Source: Anoxybacillus mongoliensis
GTDB lineage: Bacteria > Bacillota > Bacilli > Bacillales > Anoxybacillaceae
Length of the DNA stretch: 64,000 bases
Assembly: GCF_014201515.1 (NCBI RefSeq)
Contig: NZ_JACHEQ010000002.1
Location: forward strand, 186,001 to 250,000
Reading direction: 5' to 3'
The translations under genes were made by a program, and so were the position numbers. Under the pieces are notes generated by a model. It searched no databases. It had not been told where the DNA came from and saw only the letters and a list, made by a program, of their open reading frames with translations. Positions 31,084 through 39,472 of the stretch are shown in pieces (the stretch's first letter is position 1; every line of letters starts with the position of its first letter).

Positions 31084-32295
31084 TTATTGTTGAATATGAT
31101 TAAATATATCAAACATCGGGACTAAAATGGATGTGACGATTGTCCCAACGACGCTAGCGAGCAACACGATCATGAGCGGTTCAATTAATGATTTTAACCG
31201 ATCGGTCGCTGCTTCGACTTCTGCTTCGTAAAAATCGGCCACTTTTGCAAGCATCGCATCTAATGAACCCGTTTGTTCTCCAATCGCAATCATTTGCGTC
31301 ACAAGCGGAGGAAACGCCCAATGTCGCTTCATCGGTTCCGTTAACGATTCTCCGCGCTCAAGCGCATCACGCGATGTGCGAATGACGCGAGCAACAACTT
31401 CATTTTCAACGACTGCTTCAACGATCGCAAGCGCTTGTAAAATAGGGACAGCGCTTGAAAAAAGGGAACTTAATGTACGTGTCATACGTGCAAGCACTGC
31501 TTTTTGCATCATGCTGCCGAAAATCGGCATGCGTAATACGATCACATCTAAATAATATTTCGTCTTTTTTTGCTTCTTTAACAACAGAAGTAAGCCGTAC
31601 ATCATAAACATAAGTAAAATAACGCCCCACCAGTACGTTTGCATCACTTCACTTGCACGTAGCACAAACTTCGTAATCGCTGGCAACTCCGCTCCAAAAT
31701 CTGCAAACATCGAAACAAACGTCGGAACGACTTGAACGAGCAAAAAGATGACAACGATGACCGCAATAATCCCAACAACAACGGGATACGCCAAAGCGGA
31801 GACAATTTTTTGGCGTGTCCGATGCACTTTTTCAAAATGATCCGCAAGCCTCTCAAGCGTTTCTTCCATACTTCCGCTCGCTTCTCCAGCCCGAATCATA
31901 TTGATGACAAGCGGTGGAAAAATGTTTGGGTGATTAGTCATCGCTGTAGATAACGGTTGACCGCTTCGTAATTGCTCTTCAATATGCGCCAACGCCTTTT
32001 TTAACGCTTTACTTTCCGTTTGTTCCGCTAAAATACGTGTAGCATCCACAATCGTTACTCCTGCTTTTAAGAGCGTCGCAAATTGACGCAAATAAATAAC
32101 GAAATGTTGCAGTTTGACGGGATTACCGAACGTAATTTCTTTCGTTAATAACGTTTGTGGCACTTCGCGTACATCAATGACTTTCAACCGTTGTTCACGC
32201 AGTTTTATCATCACATCGCGACGCGACGAAGCAACGATCGTTCCTTTTTTCACTCGCCCGCGCACGTCGCGCGCTTCATAGCGGAATTGCGCCAT
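31084..32295 (-). CDS. pilC: Type IV pilus platform protein PilC
   Basis: A 403-residue inner-membrane protein of the T2SSF/PilC family. Two homologous cytoplasmic domains each preceded by membrane segments are visible: the first has LRQFATLLKAGVTIVDATRIL (about 70) and the second LSSLFSSAVPILQALAIVE (about 270). Three to four transmembrane helices lie around 165-190, 215-235 and 370-395. It couples the ATPases to pilin insertion. The ATG at 32295 is chosen for the GGAAGG nine bases upstream. Confidence 0.95.
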   Translation of the reverse strand: MAQFRYEARDVRGRVKKGTIVASSRRDVMIKLREQRLKVIDVREVPQTLLTKEITFGNPVKLQHFVIYLRQFATLLKAGVTIVDATRILAEQTESKALKKALAHIEEQLRSGQPLSTAMTNHPNIFPPLVINMIRAGEASGSMEETLERLADHFEKVHRTRQKIVSALAYPVVVGIIAVIVVIFLLVQVVPTFVSMFADFGAELPAITKFVLRASEVMQTYWWGVILLMFMMYGLLLLLKKQKKTKYYLDVIVLRMPIFGSMMQKAVLARMTRTLSSLFSSAVPILQALAIVEAVVENEVVARVIRTSRDALERGESLTEPMKRHWAFPPLVTQMIAIGEQTGSLDAMLAKVADFYEAEVEAATDRLKSLIEPLMIVLLASVVGTIVTSILVPMFDIFNHIQQ

Positions 32296-32300
32296 GTTTA

Positions 32301-33335
32301 TCATCCTTCCTGCAAATACGGCTCGACCGATTCTTTTGCGATCAATCCTTGCTGCACAAGCTCTTTAATGCTTGCCTCAAGTGTATGCATACCAAGTGCG
32401 CGATTCGTTTGCATGACGCTCGGAATTTGATGAATTTTTCCATTGCGAATTAAATTAGCAACAGCTGCATTGTTGATTAAAATTTCTGTCGCTGCAATTC
32501 TTCCATTTTTTTGTGCGCGCGGAAATAATCGTTGCGAAATAATCGCAACTAAAACTGTCGCCAACTGAATGCGAATTTGTGCCTGCTGTTCTGGTTGAAA
32601 CACGTCAATGATTCGATCAATCGTCGCAGGCGCACTTGACGTATGGAGCGTACCGAATACGAGATGTCCTGTTTCTGCGGCGGTAATTGCTGTTTGAATC
32701 GTTTCTAAATCGCGCATTTCACCGACTAAAATGACGTCCGGATCTTGCCGAAGTGCTGCCCGCAAACCGTTTGCAAAATTGTTCGTATCGGTCCCAACTT
32801 CGCGCTGATCGATGACACATCCCCCATGTTTATGCACATATTCAATCGGATCTTCAAGCGTAATAATATGTTTGCGCATCGTTTTATTCATATAGTCAAT
32901 CATCGCAGCTAACGTCGTCGATTTTCCGCTTCCCGTTGGTCCTGTGACGAGAATCAGCCCTTGGGGTTTTGTTACCATCTTTTTCAATACATCTGGTAGT
33001 TGCAATTCGTCAAGCGTCGGAATTTTTGTCGGCACAATACGGATCGCAAGCGATATACAGCCTCGTTGTTTAAACACGTTAACACGAAAACGCGAAACGC
33101 CTGCGAGGCTATATGACAAATCCAGCTCCCCGTGCTCTTCAAAATAAGACCACATTTTTTCAGGAACGATCGCTTTTGCCATTTGTTCCGTATCGACTGA
33201 TGACAACATGTCTTGCCCATATCTTTTCAAATCTCCGTTAATGCGAAAAATAGGGGGAATACCGACCGTCAAATGAATATCGGATGCTTTTAACTCAAAT
33301 GCGGCACGCAACATCGCATCTACTTTTTGTTTCAT
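32301..33335 (-). CDS. pilT: Pilus retraction ATPase PilT
   Basis: A 344-residue hexameric ATPase powering pilus retraction and so twitching. Motifs are Walker A TGPTGSGKST (about 130), the Asp box EDPIEYVHK, Walker B VILVGEMRDLETI (about 200), the His box GHLVFGTLHTSSA, and the C-terminal AIRNLIR-like ANLIRNGK segment. It lacks the zinc tetracysteine of PilB. The ATG at 33335 follows AGGGTG; an upstream TTG at 33353 is possible. Presence of PilT argues for true retractile pili rather than a competence pseudopilus only. Confidence 0.95.
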   Translation of the reverse strand: MKQKVDAMLRAAFELKASDIHLTVGIPPIFRINGDLKRYGQDMLSSVDTEQMAKAIVPEKMWSYFEEHGELDLSYSLAGVSRFRVNVFKQRGCISLAIRIVPTKIPTLDELQLPDVLKKMVTKPQGLILVTGPTGSGKSTTLAAMIDYMNKTMRKHIITLEDPIEYVHKHGGCVIDQREVGTDTNNFANGLRAALRQDPDVILVGEMRDLETIQTAITAAETGHLVFGTLHTSSAPATIDRIIDVFQPEQQAQIRIQLATVLVAIISQRLFPRAQKNGRIAATEILINNAAVANLIRNGKIHQIPSVMQTNRALGMHTLEASIKELVQQGLIAKESVEPYLQEG

Positions 33336-33345
33336 CTTCATCACC

Positions 33346-35007
33346 CTAGCCAATACTTACACGCAACACTTCTTCTGTTGTCGTCAGTCCTTGCTTTACT
33401 TTTAGTAGACCATCATCAATTAAAAAAATCATTTTATTTTTTATCGCGATTTCACGTAATTTCGAAAGTGGTTCCCCATTTAAGATGACTTTCCTCATGT
33501 CATCAGACATAACCATTAGTTCATGTAGCGCGATACGCCCTTTATACCCGGTCATATTGCACGTCGGACAGCCCCGACCGCGCATCACTTTTTCAATTTT
33601 CAAACCACGCCGGGCAAAAATATCTATTTCTCGCTTCGTCGGTTCGTGTTCTGTTTGGCAATCGCGGCAAACACGACGCACGAGACGTTGGGAAACAACT
33701 CCTGAAAGTGATGTCGCAACTAAAAACGGCTCCACGCCCATATCAATTAAACGAGCGACCGTGCTTAATGCATCGTTTGTGTGTAACGTACTTAACACAA
33801 GATGTCCCGTTAAAGACGCACGAATGGCTACCTCCGCTGTTTCGCGATCACGAATTTCCCCGACCATAATAATGTTCGGGTCTTGCCGTAAAATCGAGCG
33901 CAACCCTTCTGCAAACGTCATCCCGACATTTGGATTCACTTGAATTTGGTTAACCCCCTCAAGCTGATATTCGACAGGGTCTTCAATTGTAATAATATTC
34001 ACATGTTCACCGTTTAATCGGTTTAATGCCGCATAAAGCGTGGACGATTTTCCTGAACCGGTCGGTCCCGTAATTAACACGATACCTGTTGGTTGTTCGA
34101 TCAGTTGAATAAACCGTTGTAAATTCAGTTTATTAAATCCAAGTTTGTTTAAGTCGTTTAACGTTGCTCCTAAATCAAGCACGCGCATAACAATTTTTTC
34201 ACCGTAAATCGTCGGCAACGTCGATACGCGCAAATCAATTGGATGAAAATCAATATTCATTTTAATGCGCCCATCTTGTGGCACGCGATGTTCTGTAATA
34301 TCCATATTTGCTAAAATTTTAATGCGTGCCGTTAACATCCCTTGCATATGTTTCGGCAACGCTCGTTCTGTACGTAAAATTCCGTCAATTCGATAACGAA
34401 TGACGACTTTTGTCTCATGGGGGTCGATATGAATATCGCTTGCTCGTTGTTCTACAGCCATTTGTAAAATTTGATTAACGAGCCGCACAATCGGCGAATC
34501 GTCTTCAACAAGTTTCTCTTGTTCGCGAGGCTCTTGGACCGATGCAATGTTTAAAAATTCTTCAACCGAATCATCAATATCGTAATATTTATTAATTGCC
34601 CGTAAAATATCATCTTTTGATGCGATCGCCACTTCAATATGAAAACCGGTCGATAGACGCAAATCATCAATCGCAAAAAAGTCCATCGGGTCTGCCATGG
34701 CGACAAATAGCCGATCCCCTTCTTGCTTTAAAGGAATGAGCATATTGCGTTTCGCAAATTCTTTTGGTACAAGGTTCATTAATTTCGGATCAATCGGATA
34801 CCGATATAAGCTGACGTGCGGGATGCCGAGCTGAAACTCTAATACTTCAATTAATTGTTGTTCGGTAATATAGCCGCGTTGCAATAACGCATCGCCTAAT
34901 TTTTGCCCAGGGGCTTTTTCTTTTAACGTTTCTTCAAGCTGTTCTTTCGTAATGAGCCCTGCTTCAATTAACAAATCACCTAATCGTTTTCGCTCTTGTT
35001 TTTTCAT
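33346..35007 (-). CDS. pilB: Pilus extension ATPase PilB
   Basis: A 553-residue assembly ATPase of the GspE/PilB family. An MshE-type N-terminal domain (about 1-140) contains LGDLLIEAGLITKEQLEE and LGDALLQRGYITEQQLIE; these repeats bind c-di-GMP in some family members. The ATPase core has Walker A TGPTGSGKSST (about 320), Walker B IIMVGEIRDRETAE (about 385) and the zinc tetracysteine CRDCQ...CPTCN near 455-485. It overlaps the VanW/G5-like gene by four bases (ATGA). Confidence 0.96.
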   Translation of the reverse strand: MKKQERKRLGDLLIEAGLITKEQLEETLKEKAPGQKLGDALLQRGYITEQQLIEVLEFQLGIPHVSLYRYPIDPKLMNLVPKEFAKRNMLIPLKQEGDRLFVAMADPMDFFAIDDLRLSTGFHIEVAIASKDDILRAINKYYDIDDSVEEFLNIASVQEPREQEKLVEDDSPIVRLVNQILQMAVEQRASDIHIDPHETKVVIRYRIDGILRTERALPKHMQGMLTARIKILANMDITEHRVPQDGRIKMNIDFHPIDLRVSTLPTIYGEKIVMRVLDLGATLNDLNKLGFNKLNLQRFIQLIEQPTGIVLITGPTGSGKSSTLYAALNRLNGEHVNIITIEDPVEYQLEGVNQIQVNPNVGMTFAEGLRSILRQDPNIIMVGEIRDRETAEVAIRASLTGHLVLSTLHTNDALSTVARLIDMGVEPFLVATSLSGVVSQRLVRRVCRDCQTEHEPTKREIDIFARRGLKIEKVMRGRGCPTCNMTGYKGRIALHELMVMSDDMRKVILNGEPLSKLREIAIKNKMIFLIDDGLLKVKQGLTTTEEVLRVSIG

Positions 35008-36242
35008 GAGGTCTCATCCTCATTTCCTTTGATTTGCTCGTTTTCATTTCCCCATATATCTTCTTGTTGTGATGGTTGTGCTGAAGGTGTCTCACTTGGG
35101 GTTGGACTCGCTTCGTTATTTGCTCCCGCTCGTAATCCACGCACTTCGACGCGATGAACAGGCGGATAAAAATCTTCTGAAACGAGAACCGTTTCAACTA
35201 ACGTGCGGTTTCGATCGTACACTTCTTTATATAAGCGAATAAGCATTCCTTTTTTTCCTTCTTCTTTTATTCGCTTTTCGTTCGGCTTCAGCAATGCGCT
35301 ATATTGCACAATTGTTTTCGGATCATAGTACTCAATAGGATCTGTTTTTAATACGTATTGATATATAAATGGCGCACCGATTAAAGACGCTCGCATGTCA
35401 TTTCCTTCGATCCCCCACTCAAAAGTGTATGCCCGATCGTTTGGATTAAAGAAAATAAAATCTTTTTTGTCTTGTTCAACAGCTGCTTCAAATCCTGCTT
35501 TGACTCCGTTTGGTAATACGGTACTCGTATGACGTTCAACAATTTCAAAGTTCGTTGGTACAATCACTTCATATAAAACTGACGCAAATAACGTCATTGC
35601 TTCTTTTGATAAACTTATTCCTTGTTTTTTGAAAAAGTCCAAAACAGAAAATACTTGCTTTGGCTCAATAACAATTGTTGATGTCGGAATTATACGAAGC
35701 TCTTCATGTAAAGGAATAACAGCTTGCGACAATATTGTTTGTTGTTGCATGTCTTCCCGCACGTATTGAACAAGCGATAGTTGAGTAGATGTGAGTGAGG
35801 CAGCTGCTTGTTCCAAATGAGTTTTCACCTTTTCCACGTCAATCCAATCTTTTGATGCACCGATAGAAGAAATGGCATCTTGCAATGCTTCGGCATCAAC
35901 AGAAACGAGGAGAGGGGCGTGCTTCCCGCTCACCGCTTGTTTCATGCTCTCCTCAATATGAAACGTAAAATGATTCGTTTGTACCGTTACCTCTTTTCCT
36001 TCCAGTACAAGCGCCATCTTTGCTGATTGCTTCCATTCGTTCACTTTTTGACTCATTTGTTCATGCGCTTCTTCATATGAACGATTGGATACGTCAATCG
36101 GTCCGATCATCGTTCCTTCGGCAAATTTGTCTCCGCTAGCAAACGACTCGTACGCCCACGTTGCCAATTTTGTACTAGCAAGTAAATATGAAACGGTAAT
36201 GAGTAACGTAAAAAATAGCTTGAATGAAACGATTCGGCGCAC
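35004..36242 (-). CDS. VanW/G5-like exported protein of the pil operon
   Basis: A 412-residue protein with an N-terminal membrane anchor or signal (about 5-25), an alpha/beta region resembling the peptidoglycan-binding domain found with VanW (GPIDVSNRSYEEAHEQM), a VanW-like core (about 210-310, SVLDFFKKQGISLS and VLPNGVKAGFEAAV) and a G5-like beta domain (about 320-375, KGMLIRLYKEVYDRNRTLVE). The tail is Pro/Ser/Gln-rich and disordered. Such proteins contact the cell wall; a role in letting the pilus cross peptidoglycan is inference. The GTG at 36242 is chosen because AAGGAGG lies eight bases upstream. Confidence 0.7.
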   Translation of the reverse strand: MRRIVSFKLFFTLLITVSYLLASTKLATWAYESFASGDKFAEGTMIGPIDVSNRSYEEAHEQMSQKVNEWKQSAKMALVLEGKEVTVQTNHFTFHIEESMKQAVSGKHAPLLVSVDAEALQDAISSIGASKDWIDVEKVKTHLEQAAASLTSTQLSLVQYVREDMQQQTILSQAVIPLHEELRIIPTSTIVIEPKQVFSVLDFFKKQGISLSKEAMTLFASVLYEVIVPTNFEIVERHTSTVLPNGVKAGFEAAVEQDKKDFIFFNPNDRAYTFEWGIEGNDMRASLIGAPFIYQYVLKTDPIEYYDPKTIVQYSALLKPNEKRIKEEGKKGMLIRLYKEVYDRNRTLVETVLVSEDFYPPVHRVEVRGLRAGANNEASPTPSETPSAQPSQQEDIWGNENEQIKGNEDETS

Positions 36243-36255
36243 GGCATACGCCTCC

Positions 36256-37002
36256 TTATTCAACGTTCATAGACAATTCAATAACAACATCAGGTCCTTC
36301 TTCTTGCGCGCGCATGACGTCTTCTTTCGTTAAAATTGTATCTTTTGAAATAAGCACTTGACCATTTGCGTCAAAAATATCTTTTAATACTCGTTTTCCT
36401 GTTAACATGTCGATTTGTTTTTTGCGCAGTTCATCAATCTCATTTTCAAATGATTTTGGAACAATTTGTTCAATGAGCGGTTCTACTTGTGTTCCCTTTA
36501 GTGACAACAACGCATCAACATTGGAAACAAGCGTTTGTTGCGCATCTTCATGAACAATTAATAAATCTTTTCCGTATGTAATGACATGATCGGCACGAAC
36601 AACACGAGAGTCGTTTCCGATTTGTACTTCAATACCTGTAATTTGTCCCGTCTCTTCGTCAATATAAAATTCTGTTGCTTCCCCAAGCAATTGTCCTTTT
36701 CTCGTCATCACTTTCGCTTGTTTAATCGCAATTTTTTTATTGACAAGCTCATTCGCAATAGGAATGACGTTTAAATCGAGAACAGCTCTTTCTTCTTCAA
36801 CCGTTACCGCAAATTCGCCAATTCCGATCACATTTCGAAACGGAATCGCTTTCATACTAATTTCCCAATTTTCTTGATCAACAATTAAAAAGTCGACTGT
36901 TCCTTTTTCTGGGTTTATGACAAGTGACTTCACTTGTCCAAGTTGAACTCCGTTTTGAATGCTAATGACTGGAAGACCAATAACTTGTGCACTACTTTTC
37001 AT
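36256..37002 (-). CDS. PRC-barrel domain protein of the pil operon
   Basis: A 248-residue cytoplasmic protein with two tandem PRC-barrel-like domains: VIGLPVISIQNGVQLGQVKSLVINPEKG (about 8-75) and KAVMTRKGQLLGEATEFYIDEETGQI-like sequence (about 90-165). A helical C-terminal part (about 170-248) includes LTGKRVLKDIFDANGQVLISKD. No enzyme motif. PRC barrels serve as adaptors; this one could link the pilus base to another component. The start ATG at 37002 overlaps the upstream stop (ATGA) and has GGGGTGG upstream. Confidence 0.7.
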   Translation of the reverse strand: MKSSAQVIGLPVISIQNGVQLGQVKSLVINPEKGTVDFLIVDQENWEISMKAIPFRNVIGIGEFAVTVEEERAVLDLNVIPIANELVNKKIAIKQAKVMTRKGQLLGEATEFYIDEETGQITGIEVQIGNDSRVVRADHVITYGKDLLIVHEDAQQTLVSNVDALLSLKGTQVEPLIEQIVPKSFENEIDELRKKQIDMLTGKRVLKDIFDANGQVLISKDTILTKEDVMRAQEEGPDVVIELSMNVE

Positions 37003-38228
37003 TTTTTCCACCCCATTTTTTGTTCAGCGTAATGAATCATGTGTGCTAATTGTTGTTGAATAATTGGATAAGGCTCATATTGCCCGTACAATTGTTTCGC
37101 CACATCATATAACTTGTCATATTGTTTCGAAGCAACGTAATGCTCCATTAATACATTCGCAAATGTATAATAATCTTGCTCATGTAAACGAGGATGTAAA
37201 TGTTTATAAATTAGCTGTTCATATTCCTCGTCCGATAACAACGGACGCATGGCGTATAAAGAAGCTAGTAAATTTTTCATGAACGGTTTTGGAAGCATGC
37301 GTATCGCTTCATCGTCTTCTTCTATCGCTATTGTTTCATCATATATAGATGGTTCTTCGTCCACATACACGATGGCTTCTTCGACAATCGGTATGCTTTC
37401 TGCTTCATCTTGCTGTTTTTCACCAATGGCATCTCCTTCGATGACTGGAATCATTTCCATCTCATTTTTCTTTTCATCTACTATGCCATCATCTTCTATA
37501 ACTGTCTCGATTTCATTTTTTTCATCGACAAAATACTCAGTCATCTCGTCAACAACAAGCTCGTCCATGTTAAGCAACTCATTTTCTTCTGTTTCAAACA
37601 AAGGTTGATTATATGTTAGCTCATCGTTTTCTTCGTCTGACAAATCAACCCATTGTTCATCGTCCAGCTCATGATGTTCGTTATTTACATCTGTACCGTC
37701 ATTGTCCACTATATGTAGCGGTTCAATCACATCGTCCATTTCGGCTAATGGTTCAATGATATGATCGTATTCATTATTGCGAAGAGGCTCAACGGAACCA
37801 TGTTGTTCAACCTCTTCTAGCCCGTTACTTTCAAGCCACTCGAATTCCATTTCTTCCGTTTGTTTTTGTTGGAGGTCACGTTCTTCTTCCTGCTTTTCTT
37901 CCGCCACTTCTTTGATGATAAATAGCGGTTCTTCTTTCTGCTCACCTTCTACATCGTTCACTACAATTAAATCGTGCTCATGAATACGTGCATAAAATAA
38001 ATGACCGAGCTTTTGTTCAAGTAAATATGTGCTAGCAATTACTAAAAGTAAAAGAAATAATACCGCTTGCCAAAGTGGAAATTGTTTTACAGCAATCATG
38101 CCAAAGACGCTTAATAAACAAGCGACCGTTAATAAAACCACGATCCCTTTTTTTGTCCACCCAAAAGGCAACCGAATATAGATGGGGATTAAGATGAGAA
38201 AGAAGATAGTGAAAAATAAATATGACAA
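36999..38228 (-). CDS. Acidic membrane protein leading the pil operon, function unknown
   Basis: A 409-residue protein not recognised as a known family. Three membrane helices fill residues 1-75; then comes a long, strongly acidic, low-complexity stretch (about 95-320) with many Glu/Asp/Asn, and a compact C-terminal domain (about 330-409) with helical pairs LLASLYAMRPLLSDEEYEQLI and ANVLMEHYVASKQYDKLYDVAKQLY that resembles a tetratricopeptide-like fold. It is the first gene of the pil operon. The TTG at 38228 is preferred as start because GGGGGGAAC is directly upstream; an ATG at 38273 also opens the frame. Confidence 0.6.
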   Translation of the reverse strand: MSYLFFTIFFLILIPIYIRLPFGWTKKGIVVLLTVACLLSVFGMIAVKQFPLWQAVLFLLLLVIASTYLLEQKLGHLFYARIHEHDLIVVNDVEGEQKEEPLFIIKEVAEEKQEEERDLQQKQTEEMEFEWLESNGLEEVEQHGSVEPLRNNEYDHIIEPLAEMDDVIEPLHIVDNDGTDVNNEHHELDDEQWVDLSDEENDELTYNQPLFETEENELLNMDELVVDEMTEYFVDEKNEIETVIEDDGIVDEKKNEMEMIPVIEGDAIGEKQQDEAESIPIVEEAIVYVDEEPSIYDETIAIEEDDEAIRMLPKPFMKNLLASLYAMRPLLSDEEYEQLIYKHLHPRLHEQDYYTFANVLMEHYVASKQYDKLYDVAKQLYGQYEPYPIIQQQLAHMIHYAEQKMGWKK

Positions 38229-38316
38229 CTTGTTCCCCCCATTCACAAATGATACAACACCTAACTCTAACATATTGTATAATAAAGTTATGTATTTTAA
38301 AAGAAGGGGAAGGAAA
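38229..38316. promoter_or_regulatory. Divergent promoter region of the two pilus operons
   Basis: This 88-base A/T-rich spacer separates the pil assembly operon (minus) from the minor pilin operon (plus). A perfect TATAAT lies on the plus strand at 38278-38283, about 33 bases before the ATG, with no good -35. The same stretch read on the minus strand gives TATTATACAAT, so both directions may overlap. A shared activator is plausible but not shown. Confidence 0.5.
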
Positions 38317-38907
38317 ATGTGTCAAAAGAAAATGAATATTTTTTATGATAAACATGGTTTTACGTTAATTGAAGTACTATTATCCATTGTTATTTTATCA
38401 TTTGTTGTGAGCGGCATGTTCATGTTTTTCACTAATGCGATGACATACACAGCGTATAGCCAATCAAAAACCGTTGCCGTCAATATCGCTCGTGGGGTTA
38501 TTCATTATATGGAACGTCTCGATTTCCAAACGATCAACGCCTATGTTCATGACCATATGACAGAACAAACACCGTTCATACGCTTCGATGCTTCGTCATG
38601 TTCCAATACATCGTTATTTCCTAACGAAGACGTATGCCAAGCTGTTTTTGCACCAACGGTTAACAACGTAACATATGATGAAGAAGACGTACAAGCTTGG
38701 TTAATTCCATACGATCAAGCCATATGGTCACAAATAAAAACAAACCCACCGAACGAGTTTCCTGACCCTTTAAAGCAAACGATTCAAAACGAGAAAGATA
38801 TAAAAGAAAATGTAAGCAACTATTTACTTCGTTTATATATCACCGTCCGCTCAAATAACGAAGTGATCGTATTAAAAGGGGTGATCGCCAATGAAAGTAT
38901 TCGCTAA
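38317..38907 (+). CDS. Minor pilin, PilV-like
   Basis: A 196-residue prepilin with a 14-residue leader ending KHG and mature start FTLIEVLLSIVILSFVVSGMF, Glu at +5. The C-terminal domain has a cysteine pair (ASSCSNTSLFPNEDVCQ). Size and helix resemble PilV/GspI minor pilins. The ATG at 38317 has AAGGGGAAGG upstream; an open frame back to 38182 would run into the divergent promoter. First of three plus-strand pilin genes. Confidence 0.82.
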   Translation: MCQKKMNIFYDKHGFTLIEVLLSIVILSFVVSGMFMFFTNAMTYTAYSQSKTVAVNIARGVIHYMERLDFQTINAYVHDHMTEQTPFIRFDASSCSNTSLFPNEDVCQAVFAPTVNNVTYDEEDVQAWLIPYDQAIWSQIKTNPPNEFPDPLKQTIQNEKDIKENVSNYLLRLYITVRSNNEVIVLKGVIANESIR

Positions 38908-39460
38908 TGAACGAGGATTAACACTTATTGAACTACTTGTCGGTTTAGCGATCACATCGATTATTGCTGCTTCTGCATATGGCGTATTTACAGCCGGAAC
39001 GAAGGCGTATAAACGGATTGGTATTGAAAGTCAATTGCGAAGTGAAGCAGATATATTGATGACAACGATTTTTAACGAACTATACGCCCTCGCGCCAGAC
39101 GGCTTAAACAAAAATGAATCAAACGAGCATACACTGACGTTTGTCAATAACATAAAAAAAGAAATTGATACAAATACAGGTCTTGTCGAAGAAAAAGAAA
39201 AAGAAGGTCAAACGTTGCAAATCAAGATAGATCAAACAACGGGAACATTACAAATAAATGACAAACAAATCACATCAAGCAATTTACGTATCGTTCCTGA
39301 ACAATCAACGCTCACTTATACGTGCGTACAAGAACAACAAAACATATGTAAAAGCGGCGTCATTTCGATTCGGTTATCGATTCAAGATAACGATCATCGA
39401 GATCCCGACGATCCGCTATATATTGAACCGTTTACGTTGCAATCACAATTCGGGTTTTAA
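38891..39460 (+). CDS. Minor pilin, PilW/GspJ-like
   Basis: A 189-residue prepilin with a nine-residue leader ending in Gly9 and mature LTLIELLVGLAITSIIAASAYGVF, Glu at +5. The body includes a cysteine pair (YTCVQEQQNICKSG). PilW/GspJ proteins initiate or cap the filament together with PilV and PilX types. It overlaps the PilV-like gene by 17 bases, with AAAGGGGTGATC as ribosome binding site. Confidence 0.82.
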   Translation: MKVFANERGLTLIELLVGLAITSIIAASAYGVFTAGTKAYKRIGIESQLRSEADILMTTIFNELYALAPDGLNKNESNEHTLTFVNNIKKEIDTNTGLVEEKEKEGQTLQIKIDQTTGTLQINDKQITSSNLRIVPEQSTLTYTCVQEQQNICKSGVISIRLSIQDNDHRDPDDPLYIEPFTLQSQFGF

Positions 39461-39472
39461 GGGGGGAGAGAG

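Noticed and set aside
33485-33943. 152-codon open frame on the plus strand
   Set aside because: It lies wholly antisense to the conserved ATPase core of pilB, has no ribosome binding site and shows a composition expected of a shadow frame.
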